Shown here: positions 18,035 to 27,319 of the stretch, in pieces
How the letters are laid out: each line of letters opens with the position of its first letter
Position numbering within the stretch: the stretch's first letter is position 1
Source of the DNA: Hyphomicrobiales bacterium
Lineage (GTDB): Bacteria > Pseudomonadota > Alphaproteobacteria > Rhizobiales > Beijerinckiaceae
Assembly: GCA_930633525.1 (NCBI GenBank)
Contig: CAKNFP010000001.1
Location: forward strand, 908,001 to 972,000
Reading direction: 5' to 3'
DNA length: 64,000 nt
Position numbers and translations under genes: made by a program
Notes under the pieces: model-generated
The model's database searches: none
Told to the model about the DNA's origin: nothing
The model's input: the letters and a program-made list of their open reading frames with translations, nothing else

Positions 18035-21000
18035 ATGAAGCTCACCCGCCTCAGGATCGCGGGCTTCAAGTCCTTCGTCGAGCCATCGGAATTTCTGATA
18101 GAGCCGGGCCTGACGGGGGTCGTCGGCCCCAACGGCTGCGGCAAGTCGAATCTTGTCGAGGCGCTGCGCTGGGTCATGGGCGAGAGCTCGTACAAGTCGC
18201 TGCGCGCCTCGGGCATGGACGACGTCATCTTCGCCGGCACCAACGGCCGGCCGGCGCGCAACAGCGCCGAGGTGATGGTCGTCGTCGATAACAGCGCGCG
18301 GACGGCACCCGCCGCATTCAACGATACCGACAATCTGGAAATCGCGCGCCGGATCGAGCGCGAATCGGGCTCCTCCTACCGCATCAACGGTCGCGAGGTG
18401 CGCGCCCGCGACGTGCAGCTCCTGTTCGCCGACGCGGCGACCGGTGCCCGCTCGCACGCCATGGTGCGCCAGGGGCAGATCGGCGAGATCATCGCGGCGA
18501 AGCCGCAGGCGCGCCGCCGTATCCTGGAGGATGCGGCCGGTGTCGCCGGCCTGCACACCCGCCGCCACGAGGCTGAACTGCGCCTGAGGGCGGCGGAGGA
18601 CAACCTGCTGCGGCTCGACGACGTGATGCGCGAGATCGAGACGCAGGTCGACGCGCTGCGCCGGCAGGGACGACAGGCCCAACGGTACCGCCTGCTGTCG
18701 GCCGATATCCGCAAGCTCGAAGCGCTGCTCCTGCTCATCGCCTTCACCGAGGCGCGCGCCGCCGTGGCGCAGTCCGAGCAGGCGCTGGCCGCCGAGGTGC
18801 GGCTGGTCGCGGAACGCACGCAGGCGCAGGCTGAGGCTGCGAAGGCGCAGGCCATCGCGGCCCACGCGCTTCCCGGGCTGCGGCAGGCGGAGGTCGAGGC
18901 CGCCGCGGCGCTGCAGCGACTGACCCTTGCGCGTAATGATCTCGACGGCGAAGAGCGGCGCTCCCGCGAACGCCAGACCGAACTGGAGCGCCGACTGGTC
19001 GAGATCGACCGTGATCTGGCGCGCGAGCAGGCCTCCGGCAGCGACGCGGCGATGACGCTTCTGAAGCTGCGGGGTGAACAGGACGAACTCAGCGCTGTCC
19101 CGGGCGACACAAGCGACCCCACGAAGACCCTCAAGGCGGAACTGGCGACGGCGGAGGCGCGGTTGGCCGGCGCTGAGCGTGAGTTGGCCGTCATGCAGGC
19201 AGAGCTCGCCGAGGCCGGCGCCAAACATGCGGCCTTCGAGCGGTCGCTGCGGGACGAGCGATCCCGCGTCGAGCGCGCCGCGCATGAACGCCAGGTCATA
19301 GAAGACCAACTTGCCGAGCTGGACGATGGCGCGGGCGGAGCGGACGCTCTTGAGCCCCTGCGTGAAGGCTTGGCCTTTGCGGAAGAGCATTCCGCCCTCG
19401 CCGAGGAGACGGTCGCGGAGGCGCGCCTCGCCATCGAGGCGGCACGCGACCGCGAAGCCCACGTCGCCGGCCCCGCAGCCGAGATGGAGCGTCGCGCCCA
19501 GCGTCTCGACACCGAGGCACAGACACTCGCCAAGCTCGTCGCAGTACCGGCGGACGGTCCCTGGCAAGGCGTCATCGAGGCCATCACGGTGAGCAAAGGC
19601 TATGAAGCCGCGCTTGCCGCAGCGTTCGGCGAGGATCTCGATGCCCCTTTGGCGTCCGCCGCGCCTTCGCACTGGGCTGATGTCTCCGCCATGGCGGGGG
19701 AAGACGCGGCGCTTCCAGACGGGGCGGTGCCGCTGACGGACAAGGTCGATGGACCGTCCGCGCTTGCCCGTCGCTTGCGCCAGATCGGAGTTGTGGAGCG
19801 TCGGGATGGAGCGCGGCTTCGCCCTTCGCTGAAACCTGGGCAAAGGCTCGTCTCGCGCGAAGGGGATCTCTGGCGCTGGGACGGCTTCACGGTTGCCGCC
19901 GAGGCGTCATCCCCGGCGGCGCGGCGTCTTGCCGAACGCAACCGTCTCGCCGAGCTTGAGATCGAGGCGGCCGAGGCGCGCCTGGCGGCTGATGAGGCGG
20001 CACAGGGGTTGCGCGACGCCCGCGATGGCGTCGCCGAGGCGACCCGTCGGGAGGCGGTCGCGATCGAGGCAGAGCGCGCCGCCCGCCGCGAGATGGACAG
20101 GGCGCGCCAGGCGTTCACGACGGCCGAGCGTGACGCGGCGGCGGCGGCGGCGCGTCGTCTCGGCCTTGTCGAGGCCCAGACCCGGCTGTGTGCCGCGGAG
20201 GAGGAAGGGCTCGCCCGAATCGAGGAAATCGAGGCGGGGCTGGACGCGCTCGATAGCTTGCCCGAGATCAAGGGTCGGCTCGATAGTGCGACCGCCATCG
20301 TCGCCGGTCAGCGCGGCGCGACCGCCGATATCAGGGCCAGGGTGCAGAGCCAGCAGCGCGAGGCTGAATTGCGCCGCCAGCGCCACGCCGCGATCGCGGC
20401 CGAGATCGACGCCTGGACAGCCCGTGCGACGCGCGCGGCCGAGGCAAGCGAGGAGCTCGCCGAGCGTCGCGCCGCCACCGAGACCGAGCTCGAACAACTC
20501 GCCGACATGCCCGATACGTTCCTGTTGCGCCGCCGCGCGCTCCTGTCGGAGATCGCCGAGGCCGAGGAGCGGCGCAAGGCGGCGGCCGATCGCCTCGCCG
20601 AGGCGGAGAAGGCGTTGGTGGACGCCGACCGCCTCGCCAAGGTGGCGCTCGATGAATTGGGGACAGCCCGCGAGGCGCGCGCCGGAACGGAAGCACGCCT
20701 CGAGGCGGCACGCGCCAAGTTTACGGAGGTGACGCACGATGTCGCCGAAACGCTGGAGGCCTCGCCGGCCACCCTGCATGAGCAGGCCGGCGTCGCCATC
20801 GATTCGCAGTTGCCGGAAGCGCAGGCCGTGGAGACACGGCTTGCGGATCTCAAGGCTGATCGCGAGCGGTTAGGCGCCGTCAATCTGCGTGCGGAAATGG
20901 AATTGGCGGAGGCCGAGGAGAAGCGGGACGGTCTCTCCGGGGAGCGCAGTGATCTGACGGAGGCGATTCGGCGCCTTCGCCAGGCGATCGGCAATCTCAA

Positions 21001-21496
21001 TCGGGAAGGGCGAGAGCGTCTGCTGGCCGCCTTCGACATTGTGAACGGCCATTTCCAGCGCTTGTTCACCAGCCTTTTCGGGGGCGGCACGGCTGAGCTG
21101 ACGCTGATTGATTCGGACGATCCACTCGAGGCGGGCCTCGAGATTCTCGTCCGTCCCCCCGGCAAGAAGCCCCAGGTGATGACGCTCCTGTCCGGTGGCG
21201 AGCAGGCCCTGACCGCGACCGCGCTCATCTTCGCGGTGTTCCTTACAAACCCATCGCCCGTCTGTGTTCTGGACGAGGTGGACGCACCTCTCGATGACGC
21301 CAATGTCGAGCGCTATTGCGAGCTTCTACGTGATATGGCGCGGCAGACGGAAACGCGCTTCATCGTTATCACCCACAATCCCATCACCATGGCGCAGATG
21401 GACCGGCTGTTCGGCGTGACGATGGCCGAGCGCGGCGTTTCACAACTCGTCTCGGTGGACCTTGAGGTCGCCGAACGCATCCTTGAAGCGACCTAA
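18035..21496 (+). CDS. smc: Chromosome segregation protein SMC
   Basis: SMC is the ATPase core of the bacterial condensin that organises and segregates chromosomes. The 1153-residue protein has the Walker A motif GPNGCGKSN at residues 31-39, long Ala/Glu/Arg-rich coiled coils (about 170-490 and 640-950), a hinge around 495-600, the signature LSGGEQALTATALIFAVF near residue 1050 and Walker B VCVLDEVDAPLDD. Length is normal. High GC and coiled-coil composition create long open frames on the opposite strand that are not genes. ScpA and ScpB partners are not in the window. Confidence 0.97.
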   Translation: MKLTRLRIAGFKSFVEPSEFLIEPGLTGVVGPNGCGKSNLVEALRWVMGESSYKSLRASGMDDVIFAGTNGRPARNSAEVMVVVDNSARTAPAAFNDTDNLEIARRIERESGSSYRINGREVRARDVQLLFADAATGARSHAMVRQGQIGEIIAAKPQARRRILEDAAGVAGLHTRRHEAELRLRAAEDNLLRLDDVMREIETQVDALRRQGRQAQRYRLLSADIRKLEALLLLIAFTEARAAVAQSEQALAAEVRLVAERTQAQAEAAKAQAIAAHALPGLRQAEVEAAAALQRLTLARNDLDGEERRSRERQTELERRLVEIDRDLAREQASGSDAAMTLLKLRGEQDELSAVPGDTSDPTKTLKAELATAEARLAGAERELAVMQAELAEAGAKHAAFERSLRDERSRVERAAHERQVIEDQLAELDDGAGGADALEPLREGLAFAEEHSALAEETVAEARLAIEAARDREAHVAGPAAEMERRAQRLDTEAQTLAKLVAVPADGPWQGVIEAITVSKGYEAALAAAFGEDLDAPLASAAPSHWADVSAMAGEDAALPDGAVPLTDKVDGPSALARRLRQIGVVERRDGARLRPSLKPGQRLVSREGDLWRWDGFTVAAEASSPAARRLAERNRLAELEIEAAEARLAADEAAQGLRDARDGVAEATRREAVAIEAERAARREMDRARQAFTTAERDAAAAAARRLGLVEAQTRLCAAEEEGLARIEEIEAGLDALDSLPEIKGRLDSATAIVAGQRGATADIRARVQSQQREAELRRQRHAAIAAEIDAWTARATRAAEASEELAERRAATETELEQLADMPDTFLLRRRALLSEIAEAEERRKAAADRLAEAEKALVDADRLAKVALDELGTAREARAGTEARLEAARAKFTEVTHDVAETLEASPATLHEQAGVAIDSQLPEAQAVETRLADLKADRERLGAVNLRAEMELAEAEEKRDGLSGERSDLTEAIRRLRQAIGNLNREGRERLLAAFDIVNGHFQRLFTSLFGGGTAELTLIDSDDPLEAGLEILVRPPGKKPQVMTLLSGGEQALTATALIFAVFLTNPSPVCVLDEVDAPLDDANVERYCELLRDMARQTETRFIVITHNPITMAQMDRLFGVTMAERGVSQLVSVDLEVAERILEAT

Positions 21497-21589
21497 TGTT
21501 GGACAGGGGAGGAAAGTATTTCTCCCGGGTGGCGTAAAAGTCGAAATTGTTGTAATTATATCAACGGCTTATAGTTTTTCGCCGCATTC

Positions 21590-21618
21590 TTGACACTCTC
21601 CCGGTCGCTCACTATTGT
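21590..21618 (+). promoter_or_regulatory. Sigma-70 type promoter of the atp F0 operon
   Basis: TTGACA (21590-21595), a 17-base spacer and TATTGT (21613-21618) give a near-consensus promoter about 125 bases upstream of atpI. A second weaker TTGACG at 21676-21681 with a CATCTA/ATCTAT at 21699-21705 is a possible additional start. Confidence 0.65.
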
Positions 21619-21742
21619 GCGCCGCGTTCATGGAGCCTTGAACTTCACGCCGACACCCTCAAAAAGAGTGCCGGCTTGACGTTTGTCTACATGAATCTCA
21701 TCTATCTGCGCCATTGTGCGTCGTCATTCCTAGGGATCTGCC

Positions 21743-22108
21743 ATGGCTGGTGATAAGCAGCCGCCATCCGGGACGAACCGCCCGGCAGGATCCAGGGATC
21801 AGGAGCTCGCCAAGCGGCTCCATGATCTTGGTGACAGGCTCGCTGTGGCGGAGAAGGCAAGCCAATCCTCTTCGGGGGAGGCCGGTGCCGGCGGCAAGGC
21901 TGACGCCTCGTCGATCGGAAGCGCCATGCGGCTTGCCGGGGAGTTCGCGTCTGGCGTCATCGTCGGGGCGGCCCTCGGATGGGGAGTGGATCAGTTCTTC
22001 GGCACCAAGCCGTGGGGGCTGATGATCCTTCTATTGCTCGGTTTCGCGGCGGGCGTGATGAACGTTATGCGCGCGGCCGGGTTCGTGGGGTCGGGATCGA
22101 AGAAATAG
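21743..22108 (+). CDS. atpI: ATP synthase F0 accessory subunit I
   Basis: AtpI is a small membrane protein that helps c-ring assembly or Mg2+ supply to ATP synthase. The 121-residue protein has a hydrophilic N-terminal half and two hydrophobic helices in the C-terminal half ([19 protein letters not shown] and [17 protein letters not shown]). An AGGGATC ribosome site precedes the start. It is the first gene of the F0 cluster, as usual in Alphaproteobacteria, where the F1 genes atpHAGDC are a separate operon; none of those is in this window. Confidence 0.9.
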   Translation: MAGDKQPPSGTNRPAGSRDQELAKRLHDLGDRLAVAEKASQSSSGEAGAGGKADASSIGSAMRLAGEFASGVIVGAALGWGVDQFFGTKPWGLMILLLLGFAAGVMNVMRAAGFVGSGSKK

Positions 22109-22181
22109 CGATCCTGGTCTTTGGTTAGGCGGAGCGCGTCGGGTATCCGGCGCGGACATGGAAGCGGGAGCCGAGCGGCCA

Positions 22182-22931
22182 ATGGCCAGTCCCACCGAAC
22201 AGTTCCAGATTAAGCCCCTTTCGGGTCCGCTTTTCCACATTAGTGAATCGCCGATTCACTTCACCAATTCTGCGGCCTTCATGGTTGCGTCGGTGGCGAT
22301 CGTCATCGTCTTCCTGTTGCTGACGTCGAGCCAGCGCTCGATGGTGCCGGGCCGCCTCCAGAACCTTGGCGAGCTGACCTACGAGTTCGTAGCCAATACG
22401 GTACGACAGTCCGCCGGCAAGGACGGGATGGTCTTCCTGCCGTTGGTGTTCTCGCTCTTCAGCTTCATTCTGATGGCGAACGTGCTGGGCCTGCTGCCGT
22501 ATTCGTTCACGGTGACCAGCCAGATCGTCGTCACGGGGGCGCTGTCGCTTCTCGTTATCGGTGTCGTGATCGTCTATGGCTTCGTCAAGCATGGCATGGG
22601 CTTCCTCAAGCTCTTCGTGCCGTCGGGCGTGCCTGGCTGGCTCCTGCCGCTGCTCGTCGCCGTCGAGGTCGTCTCCTTCCTGTCCCGCCCGATCAGCCTT
22701 GCCGTTCGTCTTTTCGCCAACATGCTGGCGGGACACATCGCCCTCAAGATCTTCGCAGGCTTCGTCACGATCCTGCTGGCCCAGGGCTTCCTCGCCATCC
22801 TGTCGCCTCTGCCGCTCATCTTCACTGTCGCATTGACTGCGCTTGAGGTGCTCGTCGCGGTTCTGCAGGCCTATGTCTTCGCCGTGCTGACTAGCATTTA
22901 TCTGCACGACGCCCTGCATCCCGGCCACTGA
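22182..22931 (+). CDS. atpB: ATP synthase F0 subunit a
   Basis: Subunit a forms the proton half-channels next to the c ring. The protein of about 249 residues has five or six membrane helices and the essential Arg in [19 protein letters not shown] near residue 188. The N terminus [11 protein letters not shown] matches the usual short leader if translation starts at ATG 22182; a start at 22158 would add eight residues. Second gene of the F0 operon. Confidence 0.95.
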   Translation: MASPTEQFQIKPLSGPLFHISESPIHFTNSAAFMVASVAIVIVFLLLTSSQRSMVPGRLQNLGELTYEFVANTVRQSAGKDGMVFLPLVFSLFSFILMANVLGLLPYSFTVTSQIVVTGALSLLVIGVVIVYGFVKHGMGFLKLFVPSGVPGWLLPLLVAVEVVSFLSRPISLAVRLFANMLAGHIALKIFAGFVTILLAQGFLAILSPLPLIFTVALTALEVLVAVLQAYVFAVLTSIYLHDALHPGH

Positions 22932-22974
22932 CACGCCGGCCGGTTTTTCCGCCATCTCCCAAGGAGCACTAAAG

Positions 22975-23202
22975 ATGGATCCTGTTGCAGCAAAGTACAT
23001 CGGCGCGGGTCTCGCGTGCCTCGGTATGGCCGGCGCCGCCATTGGCCTCGGCAATCTCTTCGGTCAGTTCTTCGCCGGTGCCCTGCGCAACCCGTCTGCG
23101 GCCGATGGCCAGCGCCCGACCCTGCTCCTCGGCTTCGCGCTGACGGAAGCTCTCGGCATCTTCTCGCTTCTCGTCGCGCTGCTTCTGCTCTTCGCCGTTT
23201 AA
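22975..23202 (+). CDS. atpE: ATP synthase F0 subunit c
   Basis: The 75-residue hairpin of two membrane helices forms the rotating c ring. The proton-carrying carboxylate is Glu58 in [11 protein letters not shown], the polar loop is around [11 protein letters not shown], and the N-terminal helix has the Gly/Ala-rich [18 protein letters not shown]. An AAGGAG ribosome site immediately precedes the start, consistent with the high expression c needs. Confidence 0.96.
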   Translation: MDPVAAKYIGAGLACLGMAGAAIGLGNLFGQFFAGALRNPSAADGQRPTLLLGFALTEALGIFSLLVALLLLFAV

Positions 23203-23282
23203 GGCGAAGCTACATTCGACTGATGGCGACCAGACCTTCGGAACTTGCTTCCGGAGGTCATCGCGCGACGCGGAGTTGACGA

Positions 23283-23816
23283 ATGGCCGAACCGGTCACG
23301 ACTGGAGCCGAAGCCCATGGCAGCGGCGCATTCCCGCCGTTCCAAGCCGAGACGTTTGCGTCCCAGCTGTTCTGGTTGGCGGTGACATTCGCTCTGCTTT
23401 ACTGGTTCCTCGCGAAAGTGGCTCTGCCGCGCATCGGCGGAACTATTGCGCAGCGGCACGATAAAATTCAGGGCGACCTTCACGAGGCGATTGCCGCCAA
23501 GAAGGAAGCCGAAGCGGCTGGTCTCGCCTATGAGGCAGCACTGTCCGATGCGAAGTCCCGTTCGCAGGCGATCGCTGCCGAGACGCATCAGCGTCTGCAG
23601 GCCGAGACGGATGCCAAGCGTCGTGAGCTCGACGCGGCCCTGGCCGAGAAGCTTGCCGCGGCCGAGAAGGTGATTTCCGAGACCAAGTCGGCTGCGCTGA
23701 CCCATGTCGAGGGTATCGCCACGGATGCGGCTGACGCGATCCTTCAGCGCGTGCTCGGGGCCAAGCCGTCCCAGGAGCAGGTCTCCGCGGCCGTCAAGAC
23801 AGCGTTGAAGGGGTAA
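23283..23816 (+). CDS. atpG2: ATP synthase F0 subunit b' (divergent b)
   Basis: One of two non-identical b-type stalk subunits, as in phototrophic and other Alphaproteobacteria. The 177-residue protein has a hydrophilic N-terminal leader, one membrane helix (LFWLAVTFALLYWFLAKVAL, about 33-52) and a long Ala/Glu/Lys coiled coil. It is longer than the partner b subunit and precedes it by 4 bases. The symbol varies among databases (atpG2, atpX, atpF'). Confidence 0.9.
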   Translation: MAEPVTTGAEAHGSGAFPPFQAETFASQLFWLAVTFALLYWFLAKVALPRIGGTIAQRHDKIQGDLHEAIAAKKEAEAAGLAYEAALSDAKSRSQAIAAETHQRLQAETDAKRRELDAALAEKLAAAEKVISETKSAALTHVEGIATDAADAILQRVLGAKPSQEQVSAAVKTALKG

Positions 23817-23820
23817 GGTC

Positions 23821-24300
23821 ATGGACGCTACTTTCTGGGCAGCGGTCTCGTTCGTTCTCTTTCTCGTGCTGGCCCTCTACCTCGGCGGAGGTCGCGCTGT
23901 CGTCGCCGGGCTCGACGCCCGCGCCAAGCGCATCTCCGATGAGCTGGCCGAGGCAACGCGCTTCCGTGCGGAAGCCGAGGCCCTTCTCAAGGAATACCAG
24001 GCCAAGCGGGCTGCGGCGGAAAAGGAAGCTGCCGACATCGTCGCGAATGCCAAGGTGGAAGCTGAGCGTGTTGCCGCGGAGGCCCACCAGCGCATGAGCG
24101 ACTTCGTGGCGCGCCGTACGGCTTCCGCTGAGGCGAAGATCGCCCAGGCCGAGGCCCAGGCCACCGCGGAAGTGCGGGCGGCTGCCGTCGATGCAGCCTT
24201 GAAGGCATCCGAGACGGTCCTGAAGGACGCTGTAAAGGGTGAGAAAGGCGCTTCGATCTTCGCATCGAGCCTCGCCGATCTCCGTTCGAAGCTGAACTGA
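23821..24300 (+). CDS. atpF: ATP synthase F0 subunit b
   Basis: The 159-residue protein has an N-terminal membrane helix (FWAAVSFVLFLVLALYLGG) and a charged coiled coil that forms the peripheral stalk with b'. Last gene of the F0 operon; a strong hairpin terminator follows 31 bases after the stop. Confidence 0.93.
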   Translation: MDATFWAAVSFVLFLVLALYLGGGRAVVAGLDARAKRISDELAEATRFRAEAEALLKEYQAKRAAAEKEAADIVANAKVEAERVAAEAHQRMSDFVARRTASAEAKIAQAEAQATAEVRAAAVDAALKASETVLKDAVKGEKGASIFASSLADLRSKLN

Positions 24301-24331
24301 TACGCCTGAGCTCTCCGCTCCGGTTTTAAAG

Positions 24332-24374
24332 AGAAAGCCCGGCTCTGAACGCAGAGCCGGGCTTTCTGCTTTTC
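24332..24374 (+). terminator. Strong terminator of the F0 operon
   Basis: A perfect 16-bp stem (24332-24347 with 24352-24367) around an AACG loop is followed by GCTTTTC. It is the strongest hairpin seen in the window. Confidence 0.85.
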
Positions 24375-24425
24375 GGCGGCTTGCGGATATCTCGGCAGAC
24401 GCGCGATGCGTAGGCTCCCAACGTA

Positions 24426-24451
24426 AAAACCCCGGCTCGCGCCGGGGTTTT
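24426..24451. terminator. Terminator of gcvTH, probably bidirectional
   Basis: AAAACCCCGGC and GCCGGGGTTTT form an 11-bp stem with a TCGC loop. Read on the minus strand it ends in TTTTT, 33 bases after the gcvH stop, so it fits as the gcvTH terminator. Confidence 0.85.
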
Positions 24452-24483
24452 GTCGTTATTGCGGATGAGGGCCTCGGCAGTGA

Positions 24484-24858
24484 TCAGCTGATCGACTTCA
24501 GAAAGTCCTCATAGTCGCTTTCGCTCATCAGGCTCTCGAACTCGGCCGGGTCAGCGAGCTTCATCTGGAAGAACCAGCCCTTGCCGACGGGGTCTTCGTT
24601 GATGGTTCCGGGGGCGGCCTCGAGCTCCGCATTGATGGCGACCACTTCGCCTGCAACCGGCGCATAGACCTCGCTCGCAGCCTTCACGCTCTCCACCACC
24701 GCGGCATCATCGCCCTTGGCAAAGACCTTGCCGATCTGGGGGAGTTCAATGAAGACGACATCGCCCAGTTGCTCCTGGGCGTAGTCGGTGATGCCGACAG
24801 TCGCCGTGTCGCCTTCGAGGCGGACGTATTCATGGTCCTTGGAATAACGCGTCGTCAT
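24484..24858 (-). CDS. gcvH: Glycine cleavage system H protein
   Basis: GcvH carries the aminomethyl group from the P to the T protein on a lipoyl-lysine. The 124-residue protein has the lipoylation site in [20 protein letters not shown] (Lys near residue 64). It follows gcvT with a 27-bp gap on the same strand and is the last gene before a terminator; gcvP, normally next, is not in the window. Confidence 0.96.
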   Translation of the reverse strand: MTTRYSKDHEYVRLEGDTATVGITDYAQEQLGDVVFIELPQIGKVFAKGDDAAVVESVKAASEVYAPVAGEVVAINAELEAAPGTINEDPVGKGWFFQMKLADPAEFESLMSESDYEDFLKSIS

Positions 24859-24885
24859 TTCTGTCTCCGGAAAGTCTTCTGTTGA

Positions 24886-26025
24886 TCAGCGTTTGTAGCG
24901 ATGAGCCACAAAGGGAAGGGGAACGATGCTGGCGGGAAGAAGCTTGCCGCGCACGGACAGCTGAATGTCGGTGCCCACGCCGGCGAAGTCGCGAACCACA
25001 TAGCCCATGGCGACAGGGCCTTCCGCCGTCGGTCCGAAGCCGCCCGAGGTGACTTCGCCAATGAGTTCACCGCTGGCGTCCAGGATCTGTGTGCCCTCCC
25101 GCGCCGGCGCCCGGCCCTGGGGGAGGATGCCGACGCGTTGACGCAGTGGTCCCTCCGCCAGTTCGCCCACGATGCGGCGGTAGCCGGGGAATCCGCCATC
25201 GGTGCGACGACGCTTCTGGATAGACCAGGTGAGCCCCGCCTCGACAGGAGAGGTCTCCTGGTTGATGTCATGCCCGTAGAGGCAGAGGCCGGCCTCGAGC
25301 CGCAACGAATCGCGCGCGCCGAGGCCCACCGGCTCGACCTCGGACTGGCTCATGAGGAGATCCCAAAGCGCCACTGCGTCGCTGTTGGCGACGGAAATCT
25401 CGTAGCCGTCCTCTCCGGTGTAGCCGGAACGCGAGACGAGCGTCGGGATGCCGCCGATGGAGAGGGAGCCAACGGTCATGAAGCCCATCCCGGCGGCGGC
25501 TTCGTCGTAGCGGGAGAGAACGGCAACCGCCTGAGGTCCCTGGAGCGCGAGCAGCGCTCTGTCGTCGTTGCGCTGAAGCTTCACCGTGTCCGGCAGGTTC
25601 AGGTCGAGGTGGACGTAATCGGATTCCTTGCAGCCCGCATTGACCACGAGCCCAAGCTTGCCGTCGTCGGCCGGATCCGGCCCGCGCGAGACCATGAGGT
25701 CGTCGAGAATGCCGCCCTGTTCATTGAGGAACTGGGTATACCGCTGGCGACCGAACCCCAGCCCCGCGATATCCGCGGGAACGAGGGCTTCCAGTGCGGC
25801 CGCGGTCGTTGCGTGGTCGGGGCCGATGAGGAGTGCCTGACCCATATGTGAGACATCGAACAACCCAGCCGCCGCCCGGGTATGAAGGTGCTCGTGCAGG
25901 ATGCCCTTGCCGTATTGGATCGGCATCTCATAGCCGGCAAAGGGCGCCATGCGGGCGCCAAGGGCAACGTGCCGCTCATAGAGCGGAGTACGCAAGGGGA
26001 GATCGTCGTTCGACTGGCCCGCCAT
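24886..26025 (-). CDS. gcvT: Glycine cleavage system aminomethyltransferase T
   Basis: GcvT transfers the methylene unit from H-protein-bound aminomethyl to tetrahydrofolate and releases ammonia. The 379-residue protein shows TPLYERHVALGARMAPFAGYEMPIQY-type N-terminal sequence, the folate-site region LFDVSHMGQ and RSGYTGEDGYEI. I chose ATG 26025, preceded by GGAAGGATCTGGA; the open frame continues upstream through the riboswitch and is not coding there. Expression is predicted to be turned on by glycine through the tandem riboswitch in its leader. Confidence 0.96.
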   Translation of the reverse strand: MAGQSNDDLPLRTPLYERHVALGARMAPFAGYEMPIQYGKGILHEHLHTRAAAGLFDVSHMGQALLIGPDHATTAAALEALVPADIAGLGFGRQRYTQFLNEQGGILDDLMVSRGPDPADDGKLGLVVNAGCKESDYVHLDLNLPDTVKLQRNDDRALLALQGPQAVAVLSRYDEAAAGMGFMTVGSLSIGGIPTLVSRSGYTGEDGYEISVANSDAVALWDLLMSQSEVEPVGLGARDSLRLEAGLCLYGHDINQETSPVEAGLTWSIQKRRRTDGGFPGYRRIVGELAEGPLRQRVGILPQGRAPAREGTQILDASGELIGEVTSGGFGPTAEGPVAMGYVVRDFAGVGTDIQLSVRGKLLPASIVPLPFVAHRYKR

Positions 26026-26111
26026 TCCAGATCCTTCCACAAAAAAGGGACGCTCATGGCTATAATTGCCCAAAAGGGCATCCGGTCCCAACGGAAACCG
26101 GCTCCATGCGC

Positions 26112-26314
26112 ACCCCCTCTGTCTGTGGACCTGAGAGATTTCCCGCCTGGACGGCGCCATGCGCCATCCCGCGATTACCCCCGTCGGTGGGGCAGCCCAT
26201 GAGGGCTACCCGCTTTCCAGAGTGTCAATTCCGTGCGGTCCCTTGTGCCTGAGCGTTTCCGGGGTGGTTGCGCCTTCGGCGCCGAACCGTGGTGCGGTCC
26301 GGGCTCTTCCGCAG
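26112..26314 (-). ncRNA. Tandem glycine riboswitch upstream of gcvTH
   Basis: On the minus strand two glycine aptamers follow each other. The first runs from GCGGAAGAGC through GCCGAAGGCGCAACC and GGAAACGCTCAGGCA to AAGGGACCG; the second begins near CACTCTGGAAAGCGGG and continues through CACCGACGGGGGTAA, GGGAAATCTCTCAGGT and ACAGACAGAGGGGG. These are the conserved segments of the class, and the position in front of gcvT is the canonical one. In most known cases glycine binding activates the cleavage operon. The expression platform would be in the roughly 85 bases before the gcvT start; a G/C hairpin with AAAAGGG is present there but I cannot assign the switch mechanism. Confidence 0.93.
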
Positions 26315-26473
26315 GAATGAACGACAAAGACCGTCATAAGGCCTCGGCCTGATCTGTCAATCGGCTATTGCCCAGAGTGCTGCCGCATTTTTTTGCGGTG
26401 CGGAAACACTTCTGGTTCTCTATTCCCGCACAACTGTCGACCGGATGAGGAATTCCCTTTTTTCGGAACAGTC

Positions 26474-27076
26474 CTAGCGGCGACGACGACCGGTGCGAGC
26501 CTCTACCGGGCCACTGCCAAGGCCGACCATGATGGTGACCTCGCCTTCACCGGCCGGAACGTTGATGCCGTCCTCGACCACCGTGAAGGCGGCTTGTGTT
26601 TCACCGGCGGCAAAAGCAACGGCCGTTGTGCGCGTGCGGTTGGCAAGTACCGTGCTGCCGCGCTTGACCGTGAAATGCACCGGGACGGTGACACGGCCGA
26701 CATTGCCGCCGGAGCCGAGCAGCGCAAGCGCTTCGACGCCAACTTTCAGTTGATAGCCGCCGTCGCCGGTTATGGTGCATTCACGGGCGACATCGGTGAT
26801 GGAGACCTGATAGCGCGCGTTCTCGCCGCCGACCCGGATGGCGGATCCGCCCTCGGTGATGTCGACCTTGGGGCAGACGACCTCGTACTCCGGCACCGCC
26901 GCCTCCGCTGGGACGGTTGCGCCGCCATAGAGGAGAAAATTGCCGACCGAGGTGCCGCCACCCGATGTTCCGGAAGAGGATGAGCAGCCCGCCAGGGCGA
27001 GGCCGACTGCCAAAGCGATTGCACCGCTCCGAAGGGCCGGCCGGATAGGATGCCGGTCTCGAGCCATCACAACCAT
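26474..27076 (-). CDS. Lipoprotein of unknown function
   Basis: The 200-residue protein has a signal peptide with lipobox LAGC near residue 31, then a Ser/Gly-rich linker, so it should be lipid-anchored. The rest is beta-rich with two Cys (VVCPKVD and RECTITG) that could form a disulfide; the repeated pattern VPVHFTVKRGS and TQAAFTVVEDG suggests an Ig-like or beta-sandwich fold. The C terminus is Arg-rich. A GGGAGA ribosome site supports the start at 27076. I do not recognise a named family; similar unnamed lipoproteins occur in Hyphomicrobiales. Confidence 0.75.
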   Translation of the reverse strand: MVVMARDRHPIRPALRSGAIALAVGLALAGCSSSSGTSGGGTSVGNFLLYGGATVPAEAAVPEYEVVCPKVDITEGGSAIRVGGENARYQVSITDVARECTITGDGGYQLKVGVEALALLGSGGNVGRVTVPVHFTVKRGSTVLANRTRTTAVAFAAGETQAAFTVVEDGINVPAGEGEVTIMVGLGSGPVEARTGRRRR

Positions 27077-27319
27077 TCACGATCTCCCTGCCAGTTCATC
27101 AGCGTTCCTGCATAGGTTGGATGTGAACAAAGAGCCATACGTGAGCGCTATGGTCAAACCACGCTTTGGCCTGCCGCGCAGCGGCATCCTGCTCGTGCCA
27201 GGCGAGGAACGAATATTAAAAACATCTTGCCATGCCGCGAGCATGTCGTTCATAGTGTATAAATATTTTATGAAAGAATTTTTTCTTTGTTTTCATAAGA
27301 AATAATTGTGGTAGATGAT
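27077..27319 (+). promoter_or_regulatory. AT-rich leader of the glycan islet
   Basis: The last about 110 bases before the methyltransferase-glycosyltransferase gene are strikingly AT-rich for this window, with ATTAAAAA, TATAAATATTTTATG and AAATAATT. They contain several -10-like hexamers (for example TATAAA near 27259) but no single clear -35. Such a leader is typical of acquired or silenced surface-polysaccharide genes. Confidence 0.4.

Noticed and set aside
17846..19843. Long open frame on the minus strand across smc
   Set aside because: The smc frame is fully supported by Walker and signature motifs; GC-rich coiled-coil coding regions create such mirror frames.
26026..26160. N-terminal extension of gcvT through the riboswitch
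   Set aside because: A good ribosome site and the conserved N terminus lie at 26025; the upstream segment is structured leader RNA.
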